Shown here piece by piece: positions 1 through 10,600 of a stretch of 64,000 nucleotides of DNA. This stretch comes from Kalaharituber pfeilii. Lineage: Eukaryota > Ascomycota > Pezizomycetes > Pezizales > Pezizaceae. The notes under the pieces are model-generated. The model was not told where the DNA came from. It made no database searches and saw only the letters and a program-made list of their open reading frames with translations. Where the stretch lies: positions 1-64,000 of the forward strand of contig WHUZ01000148.1 of assembly GCA_015179045.1 (NCBI GenBank). Reading direction: 5' to 3'. Each line of letters opens with the position of its first letter. The stretch's first letter is position 1. The translations under genes were made by a program, and so were the position numbers.

Positions 1-760
1 CCTTCTTGTAGAGGTATGCGATGGTCGTATGATCGGTGCGGGGGTAGTTTTGCTGGTCTCGGGGTCGAAAACCTTCGGGAATTTCTTCTTCCATGCTGCT
101 AGGTCAAAGGTCACCTGCTTGCCAGCTTTCGTTTGGTAAATGCGCACTTGGGGTGTCTTCCTTCCCACAATACGCAAGTACCCTCCAAAGAACACTTGCC
201 CTGCTTGCCATTCTTCAGTCGTGTACAGTTCCTCCGCTTCGCAAAGTTCAAAGCGCCTAGCCTTGATATGTTCCGAGCATTTGGCATGATTTAGTTCGAC
301 ATAGCCTGAGTCCCAATCAATGTATGGCTGGTGACTAGCCAGCCAGGTCATAGATAACAATGCATCGTAGTCATGACCTCCATCGCCCATATCGAAATCG
401 ATTAGCTCCTTATGAACCTTCCCGGTATCATCGATGAGGGTCATTTGGAGTTTCGGGGTATATTCGGTTCCGGTATTGGGTAGAAGTACTCCAGCGGCTC
501 CTCTGATCTTGATGGGGAATTTTCTTTTGATGCGTGGGACTGGTAGTTTGTTGGCGAGCATTGTTGTTTCTGCTCCAGCGTCGATACATGCCCTAATCAT
601 TATGGATTTCTGGACACCATCTTCTTTCCATTTTAGCTCGGCCTTGCGGATGATTGATTTCTTTGCCGGAGGTCCTTCGAGGATTGGAGGAGGAGTGAGG
701 CCAACTGGAGGATTAGGAGGAGGGGCAGATACTTCGTTGGCTAAGATCTGCCTCTCTAGT
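1..760 (-). CDS. Gypsy-type pol start with retroviral-like aspartic protease, runs off the window
   Basis: On the minus strand a frame stays open from about 760 to the window edge. It lies in the -1 frame relative to the gag stop at 756-758, so it is probably made as a gag-pol extension. The frame contains ACIDAGAETTML, an aspartic protease active site of the D-[ST/A]-G-A type (here DAG instead of the usual DSG), followed by a flexible core and a GHDYDALLSMTWL segment resembling the second half of a retropepsin fold. Reverse transcriptase and integrase would lie outside the window. Base composition is not AT-rich and no stop interrupts the visible part, so the copy is young. The protease call is fairly sure; activity is not known. 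Confidence 0.75.
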
Positions 761-2863
761 TTTCCGACTCGGATTCGTCGAGAGTGGTGATGCGGGATGC
801 TAAGCTGCGAGCCTGCGTCCCAGCCGAGTCTCCTTTGTTTTCTTGTTTAATCTTCCTTACCTCCTTTTTGTCCTCCTTCTTATCGTCATCTCTCTTCCTC
901 TTATTACCCGACTGATTAGTTTGCTGGGTCATCTTCCACTCCTTCACTATCTCCGTAGCCACGCACTTGCTGAAAGTGTGGCCTTTTCTTTCACAGCGAG
1001 AGCATTTCCCATCGGCCTTCCATTTGGCACTGAGTTCCTTGGAGGATCCGGGGAGGTATGGGTTGGGCTTAGAGGTCGTAGATTCCACACTGTCCTTCTT
1101 CTTGTCCACAGATTGTTTCCCCTTTGAATGGCCACTAGGTTTGTTACCACCACTGTGACCCACAACTTGCGTTGTTCGCTCGTCCCGCATGCCAACCGCT
1201 ATTACGCGTTTGCACCAGTCATCAAGCGATTCATTGGGTACTCCTGGCTGCATGAGGAAGAATTGGGCAATGTTTCTTTTCAACCCTTTGACCACCTTGT
1301 CCTTGAACGTTTTATCGTCGTAATTGGCGAGGTGGTTCATTTTCTTCATGGCGTTGATATAGTCCATGATTTTGCCCTTCTGCGTGTGGGTGTCGAGTTT
1401 ATCTCGCATTTGCTGCTCTTGCATGTGGATTCCCATTCCCTCTGCCAAATCGTCCATCCATTTTTCCAATGTGGTATCTCTCCGAGCCCCCGGACCATGT
1501 ACATGTTTGTTTTGGCTATGCCATTCTGCTGCCTCCTTGGTTAGAGATCGGGATGCATACAGAATTTTGGTATCTTCTTCAGCAAAGGTTCGGCGGTGCT
1601 CTCGGAGGTATACTAAGTCCATTACTTCCGACTTCCACACTTGTAATCCGTCCAAGTGACCGTCCCAAGTTCTTAGAGTCGGGAGGCGGGCAAATGGGAT
1701 GTACTGGCCAGTGGGCTCGGGTTCAGGTGAATCCCATCGTCTAGTCCCATGCCTGGCTTTCTTTTTCGGAGGAGGAGATGGTGCTGGTCGGATGGAGAGG
1801 ATGGTGGTCACTGTTCGTGCCGGAGATGGTGATCTTGTTGGCGGTCGAGATGGTGGAAGCGCAACTTCTAGAGCTGCTACTTTGTCTTGTAGTTCTTTAT
1901 TCTGGTTCTTGAGGGAGGTGATTTCCGCTTCTAATATCGTTACCTGTCCTTGACCGGCTCTAATAACGTCTTCTTGGGATAGGATTTTCCCTTCTAGGTC
2001 CTTCTGCTCCACCTTTTGTTTGTCGAGGAGGATCCTGGCATCCTGTAATTGAGACTCCAAGGCGGCAACCATGGCTCTCTTCTCGTCTAAGGCCTTGATA
2101 ATAGTAGCATTTGCGTCCTTGGTGTACTGCTGCTCTAGGTTCCGTATCTTTTCCGTGGTATCTGCCTCCCACTTGAGTTTGGCAGTCTCCATTTCGAGTC
2201 GGTACTTCTCGGCGGCGGCTAGGACTGTTGCTTCGTGATCGGCTTTTTCCTTCCCTAGCTGTTCCCGAAGCTTGGTTTCCCAAGCTTGGGCTTCGGCTTG
2301 GATTTGTGCTTCATAACGTTGCTTGTACTTGTTAGCATCGTGCTTGAGTTGCTGTTGGAGATTGATGAATTCCTGTTTTAGGAATTCGGCTTCTAATTCT
2401 TCTTTTCGGTCAACGTCCATTGCTACCGGTAGTTCTGTCGGTAGTGGGCGGCTTATCTCGCTTCGGGTTTTTTCGAGCTCATCTGCTATATTTTCTTTAA
2501 GCTGTGAAACTAAATTCCACGCCCATGAGGAGAATTGTGCTATTAGTGAGCTGACATGTCCCGGATTCACTGCCTCTAAGATAGGAATCAGAAGGGTAAG
2601 CTTCTCTTGTCTCTGTAGGATCAATTGATCCACGCGGCTTTGGTGGATCTGAATCCAATTTAGTTCTTGAGTGTCTTCGATGCGCAGTTGCTGGGACTGA
2701 GACTTTGCTCGGGTCGGAGTCCTGGTCTTGGAGTGGTGGTGAGGGCGGATTGTGCTGCTTCCGCACTGGATTCCGAATCCATTTCATCTTTAGATCTCCA
2801 ATAGACTAGTTCATTCCCAGCAGTTAATAGCTTGGGGATCTCAGGGAAGTTGTATGACGCCAT
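756..2863 (-). CDS. Gypsy-type Gag with coiled coil and CCHC zinc knuckle, frame broken near its N-terminus
   Basis: Structural Gag protein of the element at the left edge. The start at 2863 (MASYNFPEIPKLL) opens a 67-residue frame; the remaining 625 residues are in another frame that is open from about 2775, so one indel or a frameshift near 2710-2740 separates the two. The long part has a charged helical region of roughly 200 residues with coiled-coil character, a proline- and serine-rich linker, a retrotransposon-gag-like helical core, and the zinc knuckle C-x2-C-x4-H-x4-C (CSRCERKGHTFSKC) near its end, followed by a lysine-rich tail. The stop at 756-758 overlaps the protease frame. The long N-terminal coiled coil is unusual for a Gag of this size. 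Confidence 0.75.
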
Positions 2864-2911
2864 TGTTGGTTATTTGTGAGGTTGTGGCGAAACGAGACCT
2901 AACAAATATAG

Positions 2912-3554
2912 TGTTACGGGGTACGTTGAGGGTAAGCCGTTTACTAAATAACTAAGTGCAACGTGAAATATAATTAAATATAAGTCACGGAAAATAAAGT
3001 AGTTAAGGTAGTAAGAAAGCTTTATATTTGTTAGGGCTGAGTTCCGGGTCCTTGCCCTTCTAACTCCGGGGGTCAGGCTTCTTATTTATACAAAATATAA
3101 TTCTTCAAAGCTGTTAACAAATTCAGCTTGAACGGAATCCGGAGATCAAGCCGGACCCTGAAAAATGCCAAGTGACAGCCTTTCTTTTTGACCAACCCTT
3201 ACAATAAATCCTAAGACAACAAATACGAGAACTTGAAACCTCTAATGCAAGCCTCTATCTAAAAATACCATTATAACTCCAATTGCTATGCAAAGACCAA
3301 TAGCAAAGAAAAGATAAGAAAAGGTTATCGTACAAGTAAAGAATTAGTACAACAGGAACTACTGGAAGAGTTAGTAACCAAGATTGCTAATCTTAGTAGC
3401 TACTTACTTCTTAACCGAGAAAGCTCCACTACTACTAGCCTGACTAGTATCGGGTTAGCTAAACACTCGACCAGCGGGCCTTATAGTTGGTAGTACCTTT
3501 TGACGACACTTAGCAAGACGGTGTTATAGCATGAGAATAATTATGCCTGTAACA
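2912..3554 (-). repeat. 5' LTR of the left-edge Gypsy element (643 bp)
   Basis: The segment starts TGTTACGG and ends TGTAACA on the plus strand, giving the inverted TG...CA ends of an LTR. It lies 48 bases upstream of the Gag start. A C-to-T and G-to-A mutated partial copy is found at about 17985-18455. The outer flank is at 3555; the other end of the element is outside the window, so no target duplication can be checked. Confidence 0.8.
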
Positions 3555-3874
3555 TAGACCATTCTGAAAACTACTGAGTCTATTTTCTATGAAGTTTTTT
3601 GGCCGTTGCTGCCAAGCTATAGCATGGCAAGGATATGACAGGGATAGCCTACTAGTGCAAAAATTTACTCAAAACTCGCTATCTTTCACTATAAATACAG
3701 CAAGATTTAGAGTACGAAATGTATTATTTTTTTACATAGAAATATAGAGGAGATGTAGGGCTTTCATTTGAGGCTGGTTTGAAGATAATCGGAGCAAAAT
3801 TGCCTGTTGCGGCGGGGATACGAAGTTGTATGTCTTACCGGGCCGTGAAAAAGCCCAACTTTCGCTGCCTAACC

Positions 3875-4633
3875 CTACCCTTTGGCTATGTAGAATGTTA
3901 GATATAACTTACCTCCAGCAGTACAGTGTTTAAACTCATTTCTGCCCGCTGGTATACAAACACCTGACCGCCATGCTTCAAGACAGTGGTACAAAGCCGT
4001 GCAAACCAAGCAAATGAAGATATTATTAATTGAGTCAAAAAACTCAGGATCAACAACACTTCGCATTCTAGGCCGAGCAAAATACTTTTGATAAATGACC
4101 TCAACAATCTCTTTTACTCCAAAACGGCCTTCCGCTATCTATATTCCGACACAATCTGTAAGAACTCTGACATAATATTACTTGATGATTTACTTACATT
4201 CCTAGTCTGCTCGAGGCAAGTAAATTGATCCTCCAATAGCAGCCAATAAACTTTTTAGGCTATATCCTCTTTACTTAAAGTATTGATATTATAAAGAGTA
4301 GTCACACTGGTACGGCAAGCTGTTACCAGGTGAGATCTAGTCCGTGAGTAGACTGCCTTGAGCTTGAGTCAATGTCAGCTTCCTGGTTCAATAAAGATGC
4401 ATAGATTAGAGTTACAAACATGTGACTCCACCTCTTTTACCCGTGGCATATATTGTTTGAGACTATCCTCAGCTTTTACCCAAGCATGAATTACTAAATC
4501 AATCACATCTACGGCTGAGAGCAATAGCCCTGGAAATAATGTATATCTTCGAACTTCCTGTTCTATATGAAAGGTGAGGTCTCTGAGACGTTCCGGGATC
4601 ATGATAACACTTCACGTTTTCTTTCCGATGTAT
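3875..4633 (-). pseudogene. Remnant of an unknown gene, second half of a gene split by inversion
   Basis: Two short minus-strand frames (3875-4107 and 4375-4602, the latter MIPERLRDLTFHIEQEV...) look like eroded coding sequence but match nothing I recognise. The fragment ends at the left edge of the LTR at 4634. If the inversion of 5417-9021 is undone, the frame joins the fragment that now ends at 9021, with one in-frame TGA near the junction. It may be a second gene of the KDZ transposon, transcribed away from the transposase, but that is inference. Confidence 0.35.
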
Positions 4634-5416
4634 TGTAACAATCCAACCCGGACCCCTCGCCCCAGACCCTCCAGCTCCGGTCCTATACTGGCAACCAACG
4701 TACTACTCGCCAGTACTCGTACACGTGCAGCTGACCCTGACACCCTTGCAATTCGCCGCACTCCTTCTAGCACTCCGATATATATCCCTGTACCTGTGAG
4801 CACGCTTAAGCGACATGGCCGCCAGCATCCCGGTCATTGCTTAACAACCCGAACCGAAGAACCTGCCAGAACCTGCTAGAAGAACCCGGATCCCCAGAAC
4901 CCGCCGGAAACCCGCAGAACCCGCCAGAAAGCCATAGAACCTGCCGGAAGCCATAGACCCTGCCGGAAGCCATAGACCCTGCCGGAAAGCCGTAGAATCT
5001 GCTGGAAACAGGTATCGCCGAGCTTATTCCCGGATATTCTTGACGCTTCTTCCTGCTTCCAGTCATTCCTTGGTCACCCATGTACTTCCTGTCGTTTCCT
5101 TTGTTTTCCATGAACTTCTAGTCGCTTCTCGGTTTTCCATGTACTTCGTTTGTTTGCTTGTTTGCTTGTTTGCTTGTTGCCTGGATTTTCCACCGAGGGT
5201 TTCTATAAAGAGGCCCTCCTCCCTCCTCCCTCTTGCTTCTCCACGCAACAACTTGTTTCCTACCCAAGTTGTGTATCTAGCCTTTTAATACATCTACGTC
5301 TCGATATCTCATAGTCCCGACCGCCTCTGCCTCCGCCTACACCGTGACCTCGCCTCGGCGCCCGCCGCCTACCCCGTACCCAGATCCTGTACCCTGACCC
5401 GGACCTGTTCATTACA
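4634..5416 (+). repeat. Solo LTR of the 9022-15719 Gypsy family, inverted relative to it (783 bp)
   Basis: Reads TGTAACAATCC...GTTCATTACA on the plus strand and is the reverse complement of the LTR at 9022-9804, with the same length. At the two sites where the LTR at 14936 differs (one base change and one extra A), this copy agrees with the 9022 LTR. Its immediate flanks (tgtat on the left, ggtac on the right) do not match each other. The left flank matches the reverse complement of the five bases at 9017-9021 exactly, which is the signature of an inversion between this LTR and the one at 9022. Confidence 0.9.
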
Positions 5417-6864
5417 GGTACAGACATTATTGTAGAAGCCATACAGAGTTGTGTTTTCCATATAATCTGCTAACCAATAACATAAACGTAGAAAGCAAAG
5501 ATGGATCTGTTCATCAGCACATATCATTTCGATTCCTAGTTGATACTTAGTTTCTGTAAGTGGACGTAGAATGCGGGCTAGAATATAATGAATCACTTGT
5601 AGTGATTCAGCCTCCTGTGTCTCAATAGAGTATCCCGGAATGTGATTGACTCGCTTAGGTATAGTTGGTAGTATAGCTATTGGAACTCAAGCATTCATAC
5701 TTAGACTGTTCCGTACCCCTGAAGTGATATTTCTTATAGTTATATATAATGGCCAAATCTTCTTATCTCTAGAATAATTTGTGAGGTATGATCCATCTGA
5801 TGCTAGCAGTACTGGAATTAATATACCTCCGACTGGTAGTTCCTCCTGCATATATAATTAATACTAGAATAGTACATGGTACAAGATCTACTTACTTGAG
5901 CTTCCCACTACCAACTTCCAGTATGTATTTCATAGTAAATTCGCTCACCTGCAGCATTTTTTTCCTGAACAGGTACCCAGATTAGCGAGTCTTTATATGC
6001 TCTCTGCCTTAGCAGATATTTGATACAATCAATGATATGTCAATAATAGAATTTTGTACCTAAAGCAAGTCTAAAATTAACATTTCCTTCATACTATGAA
6101 GGTGCTGTAGGTATTTTATCTATCTGGTTGTAGAGGGTGTATGCTGAGTGGAAGGAGATGTGAGACGTCGGATTGCTAATGGAGTTGGTTGGAAAAATGT
6201 TGTCATGGAAAAATTTATCTATTCGATACTTGGGGACATACGAAGAGTAGAGAAAACAGGCTAGCTTATAGTCCAGTGCACTGACAAATGGATGGAGGAA
6301 GCTGTATGTTGAACTGTGTTTCTTATGAAATAGATACACTCTGGTTGGATCTCCTGCCCTAAACTCTGTAGGGAAAGTCTGCATAGTATTGCCTTGTAAA
6401 TTAGACTGTGAAGATGAGGCAGGCGGGTGTGAGCCAGTGGGTTCTAAAGTGGTAGGTTCCGACACAGTGGGTTGCAAAGTGGTGGCTTGTGAAGTGGTGG
6501 CTTGTACGGTGGGCTGTGAGATGGTGGGCTGTGAGGAAGAGCTAGTAATGGAGCTGGCGCTGATAGTTGAGCTTGATCCCCCATCCTCTACAGTACCTAT
6601 TGGAAAATCCGCAAAATACATCACAATCTGTTGTTCTAACTCCTCATCGGTACCAGTATTATCATTTCCCTGGCATCTAATACCTAGTATCTATCTCATA
6701 ACATGGGACAATGGCTGGATGTCAGAATGTGGTCATTTTAAGGAGCGATCAGAACGGACAGGTATAGTGTATTCTAGATGATATCTTCTAAGATGGTTTG
6801 CATATGCTCCTACGGAACTATAACGAAGAGGGCATAAAGGGCAGCTTGAGGTATAGGAATTCAT
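5417..6864 (-). pseudogene. N-terminal half of a Plavaka-type (KDZ) DNA transposase
   Basis: Read on the minus strand from an ATG at 6864. The first 44 residues hold a C2H2 zinc finger, C-P-L-C-x12-H-x4-H in form (CPLCPLRYSSVGAYANHL...H), as is usual at the start of Plavaka transposases. After a TGA the frame continues through a threonine- and serine-rich linker (6094-6624). At 5417-5596 the motif ICADEQIHLCFLRLCYWLADYMEN resembles the family block CADG-x-R...ADYPE that precedes a CxxC pair. The sequence stops after the first cysteine (VCT) exactly at the LTR at 5416. The rest of the protein is on the plus strand from 15725. Several stops show it is dead. Confidence 0.7.
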
Positions 6865-7459
6865 TGTGTTAATGGTAAGTATCATGATAGTAAAATCAAG
6901 AACAGTTTTCAGACTAGGTCTGTTCTAAGTTTTAAATAATAATAGAACTTCAAATAGGGGTCTACAAGAGACCCTACATTAGTAAGAAGTTATCTTCAGT
7001 TTCAAATTTACAGTACTAAGTCCGGGCAGGTGCTAGTCATTATTGTGAGATAGCGACTGGACTTAGTAATGTCTTGAGGCTAAAATGACTTTACGCTGCC
7101 ATTGTGCTGCAAAGGTACTACTTTTTGTACAGTAGATAAATAATAATAGGCATTATTCTAGAATCCGACTAATTATATCAAGAATCTACTGATTCATGTA
7201 CTAGCATCTACTAGGGTAGTCGGTTTCCCCTTACTGGCTTAGCCTGATTGCACCAATTGCAATTAACACACTAGCCATTCTCTATTATCTTTGACCTTCA
7301 CATTGGTGATAAAGTATGAGTAGTATTATGGTTAGCTTATTAATATATATTCGACCTTTCATGCATCTTCCAGTAGAGCTCTCTAATATTCTCTATTCCA
7401 AGAGAGCAATTTCTAGTATATCCTAAAACTTTCTTTATTACCTTCTATCAGATACTAGA
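6865..7459. other. AT-rich spacer, nothing recognised
   Basis: Low-complexity AT-rich sequence between the KDZ fragment and the TRIM at 7460. It has no convincing coding frame and probably contains the promoter and 5' end of the KDZ element. Confidence 0.4.
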
Positions 7460-8118
7460 TGTCACGGCTTGGTGTGCCATGGCGGCAGAGGGAAGCTGAT
7501 TACTAGTACGTGTGGACGTCTAAGGGAGCTAAGATCCTTGACCACGTGCGCAAACGTAAGCGAGTCGCTGACCAGCCCGTACGGATACTTCTATATATAC
7601 CGACCGCACTACCGGGTGGTACCGGTAGTTCTACCTTTTGGTGCAACGGTTTGCAAACGGTCAGTTGCAATCCGTAACAGTACTACCGGTCGGGTCGCCG
7701 GTTCAAACCTTGCCTGTAGCGAACGTCAGATACTGCAGGTGACCTTTGAATTTGATAAGCGGCTTACAGTCACATGCCGGTCGCTGGTTATAAAGTAGTG
7801 TGGTGGTGGCACATGAAATTGAAGCCCTAAGGCGGTAATGGGTGACTGGGGGTTAATATATAGAGAGTCCGGGACGTACTCTGCCTGTGGGGGAGTAATG
7901 TCACGGCTTGGCGTGCCATGGCGGCAGAGAGAAGCTGATTACTAGTATGTGTGGACGTCTAAGGGAGCCAAGATCCTTGACCACGTGCGCAAATGTAAGC
8001 GAGTCGCTGACCAGCCCGTACGGATACTTCTATATATACCGACCGCACTACCAGGTGGTACCGGTAGTTCTACCTTTTGGTGCAACGGTTTGCAAACGGT
8101 CGGTTGCAATCCGTAACA
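7460..8118 (+). mobile_element. TRIM: short LTR retrotransposon without genes (659 bp)
   Basis: Two direct repeats of exactly 220 bp (7460-7679 and 7899-8118) start TGTCACGG and end CCGTAACA. They enclose 219 bp with no gene. The inner segment ends with a purine-rich stretch, gtgggggagtaa, just before the right LTR, as expected for a polypurine tract, so the element reads left to right. The LTRs differ at a few sites, mainly transitions. Such elements need proteins from a full-length relative. The five-base flanks (ctaga and ggatt) do not match, so the target duplication is lost or the ends have recombined. Confidence 0.85.
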
Positions 8119-8144
8119 GGATTGAGGTCTGAGCACGGAAGAAT

Positions 8145-8302
8145 AGTTATCTCTTGAACCGGTGAGATATGCCTACACTTGCATTAGTGGATCGTGGCTA
8201 TAATGCATTTTCGAGATTGTTTGGCAGCAAATGTGTTATACCTACATTGCCAAGATCTACTAATGCAAGTGTAGGCACGTCTCACTAGTCTCAGAGATAA
8301 CT
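8145..8302. mobile_element. Palindromic MITE-like element (158 bp)
   Basis: Two arms of about 49 bases (8145-8193 and 8254-8302) are imperfect inverted copies, beginning agttatctct and ending agagataact, around a 60-base loop. The arms share the stretch cctacacttgcattagt and its complement. No clear target duplication is seen, so the transposon assignment is inference. Confidence 0.55.
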
Positions 8303-8355
8303 GTTACCAGTATTTAGTGATGCAGGTGGGGGCTAACTTATTAGCTGTATGAGTA

Positions 8356-8413
8356 TTTTTGTTTTTTTTGTTTTGTTTTATATCATTAATCGCGTGCCGC
8401 ACTGGCTATGGTG
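8356..8413 (-). mobile_element. Short family-A LINE tail
   Basis: An interrupted poly(T) run followed by atatcattaatcgcgtgccg and ctggctatggtg, a diverged copy of the family-A LINE 3' end seen many times to the right of 37000. No target duplication could be made out. It is the only such tail I see in the left 30 kb. Confidence 0.6.
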
Positions 8414-8731
8414 ATAGCAAGCAGTCTGTAAGCATGTGAGGCTAAGGGCTATATCTGACTTTGGATACGAAAAATCGAAAAAGCAATATTTTTTCTATCT
8501 AGAAAATCTCTGTATTATCATTAGCAAAAAGTACACGTAAAAGGGGTTGAAAACATACCTATCACTCCCTCACTCCTAGTTCAATTACCTATATAGACAG
8601 TAGATTCCGTCCTATATAGATTAACTCTAAACCTTCATCATCTACTCTATACTTCTGCTTCTACTTCTCTCTATACCTTCTACCTCTCTCTATACCTTCT
8701 ATCTCTCTCTATATCTTCTACTATTACCTCA
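8414..8731. other. AT-rich spacer with pyrimidine-rich repeats
   Basis: Contains tatatagac boxes and a run of ctctctatacctt(c)tac repeats at about 8650-8720, directly upstream of the frame at 8732. The layout suggests a promoter and pyrimidine-rich leader. Confidence 0.35.
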
Positions 8732-9021
8732 ATGAAACCTCGTCCAATACTCTCAAGCTCTCAATCACTATCTTCTGGTTCCTCAGGAGGTAGGAAAAGG
8801 TCAAATATGAACACTCGTGATAAGCGGGTAAAGTGGGTTGCTCAAATCGTCTCCTTTGCATCTGAGGATAGTGAGGTTAGTATGAATTCTTCTGAAGAAT
8901 TTATTAAGCTAGGAAAACTTACCTGAGGCTATTTATTAGGATGATCCGATTGTAGACTCCGATATTGAAAATGAGGAATCAAATAGCACTCCTTCCGACA
9001 CTTTAAATCCGACAGCATACA
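8732..9021 (+). pseudogene. First half of an unknown gene, cut by inversion at the LTR
   Basis: An ATG at 8732 opens a serine-rich frame of 64 residues. After it an acidic stretch (DDPIVDSDIENEESNSTPSD) continues in another frame up to the Gypsy LTR at 9022. Undoing the inversion joins it to the minus-strand fragment at 4633. I do not recognise the protein. It would be transcribed divergently from the KDZ transposase. Confidence 0.35.
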
Positions 9022-9804
9022 TGTAATGAACAGGTCCGGGTCAGGGTACAGGATCTGGGTACGGGGTAGGCGGCGGGCGCCGAGGCGAGGTCACGGTGTA
9101 GGCGGAGGCAGAGGCGGTCGGGACTATGAGATATCGAGACGTAGATGTATTAAAAGGCTAGATACACAACTTGGGTAGGAAACAAGTTGTTGCGTGGAGA
9201 AGCAAGAGGGAGGAGGGAGGAGGGCCTCTTTATAGAAACCCTCGGTGGAAAATCCAGGCAACAAGCAAACAAGCAAACAAGCAAACAAACGAAGTACATG
9301 GAAAACCGAGAAGCGACTAGAAGTTCATGGAAAACAAAGGAAACGACAGGAAGTACATGGGTGACCAAGGAATGACTGGAAGCAGGAAGAAGCGTCAAGA
9401 ATATCCGGGAATAAGCTCGGCGATACCTGTTTCCAGCAGATTCTACGGCTTTCCGGCAGGGTCTATGGCTTCCGGCAGGGTCTATGGCTTCCGGCAGGTT
9501 CTATGGCTTTCTGGCGGGTTCTGCGGGTTTCCGGCGGGTTCTGGGGATCCGGGTTCTTCTAGCAGGTTCTGGCAGGTTCTTCGGTTCGGGTTGTTAAGCA
9601 ATGACCGGGATGCTGGCGGCCATGTCGCTTAAGCGTGCTCACAGGTACAGGGATATATATCGGAGTGCTAGAAGGAGTGCGGCGAATTGCAAGGGTGTCA
9701 GGGTCAGCTGCACGTGTACGAGTACTGGCGAGTAGTACGTTGGTTGCCAGTATAGGACCGGAGCTGGAGGGTCTGGGGCGAGGGGTCCGGGTTGGATTGT
9801 TACA
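9022..9804 (-). repeat. 3' LTR of the full-length Gypsy element (783 bp)
   Basis: Starts TGTAATG and ends TTACA on the plus strand. On the element strand it carries a TATA-like tctataaag and a second tatatata block. It matches the LTR at 14936 and the inverted solo LTR at 4634. Confidence 0.95.
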
Positions 9805-9904
9805 GTAGCCTCCCTTCTAGGGGAAGAGCTCCAGCGATTCTCAAGGTCGGGTTGCTGCTCATCATCATCATCAGGGATAATGATAGGGTCAGTCCTGGTT
9901 CCAC

Positions 9905-10600
9905 TCATTTTGGCAGGGTACGGGGTCTTGGTTTTGAGGGGTAGGAGTTGTGGAAACGCCGGACTAGTAGCGGGGCGTTGGTGCACAGCTCAGCAGGTTC
10001 CCAGGTGGGCTGGTCGTAACCAAGCCAACGAACGAGGTACTCGAGTTTGTTGTGGCGTTTCCGGGAGTCTAGGATTTCTTCGACCTCGTACTCTTCTTCT
10101 TCCTCAATGATGACAGGAGGCGGTGGAGGAGATGTTTGGCCGGGAAGAGGGTCCGTAGCGACGGGTTCAAGTAGAGAGGTATGGAAGACTGGGTGTACCT
10201 TCATGGAGGCGGGAAGCTTGAGTCTATAGGCATGAGAGGAGATTTTTTCTTGGATCTCAAACTTCCCTAGTCTCTTGTGATCGAGCTTTCCGGAAGGTCG
10301 GGTTGTACGCAGATTTCGCCGTAGGAGCCATACCTTGTCTCCGACGTCATACTTGGGTGCAGGGAGTCGGTGCAGGTCAGAATTTTCCGCCTGTATTGCT
10401 TGTGCCCACTTAATCTCGGCGCGCAGGTACTCTTCAAGCGCTTGCAAGCGATCGGCATAGTCTTGTAGGATCGTGGGATTGGGCAGTTTGACATCCGGCT
10501 TGGCTAGCAGGGTATAGCGGGGGTGGTAGCCGTAATTGGCAAAGAACGGGGTTACTCCAGTAGTAGAGGACAGGGTATTGTTGTATGCGAACTCGGCCAA
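9905..10600 (-). CDS. Integrase C-terminal part with chromodomain (out-of-frame continuation of pol)
   Basis: Continues the pol protein after a frameshift. It begins in the integrase core with AEFAYNNT and the STTGVTPFFANYGYHPR block that precedes the GPY/F-like region. A basic DNA-binding segment follows (KVWLLRRNLRTTRPSGKLDHKR), then the HPVFHTSLLEP motif typical of fungal Gypsy integrases. At its end is a chromodomain (EVEEILDSR...LEYLVRWLGYDQPTWEP). Chromodomains of this class guide insertion to marked chromatin. Joining it to the upstream frame needs one base near 10785, where a DRGTQF-type block is broken. The remainder is undamaged. Confidence 0.9.
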   Translation of the reverse strand: MAEFAYNNTLSSTTGVTPFFANYGYHPRYTLLAKPDVKLPNPTILQDYADRLQALEEYLRAEIKWAQAIQAENSDLHRLPAPKYDVGDKVWLLRRNLRTTRPSGKLDHKRLGKFEIQEKISSHAYRLKLPASMKVHPVFHTSLLEPVATDPLPGQTSPPPPPVIIEEEEEYEVEEILDSRKRHNKLEYLVRWLGYDQPTWEPAELCTNAPLLVRRFHNSYPSKPRPRTLPK

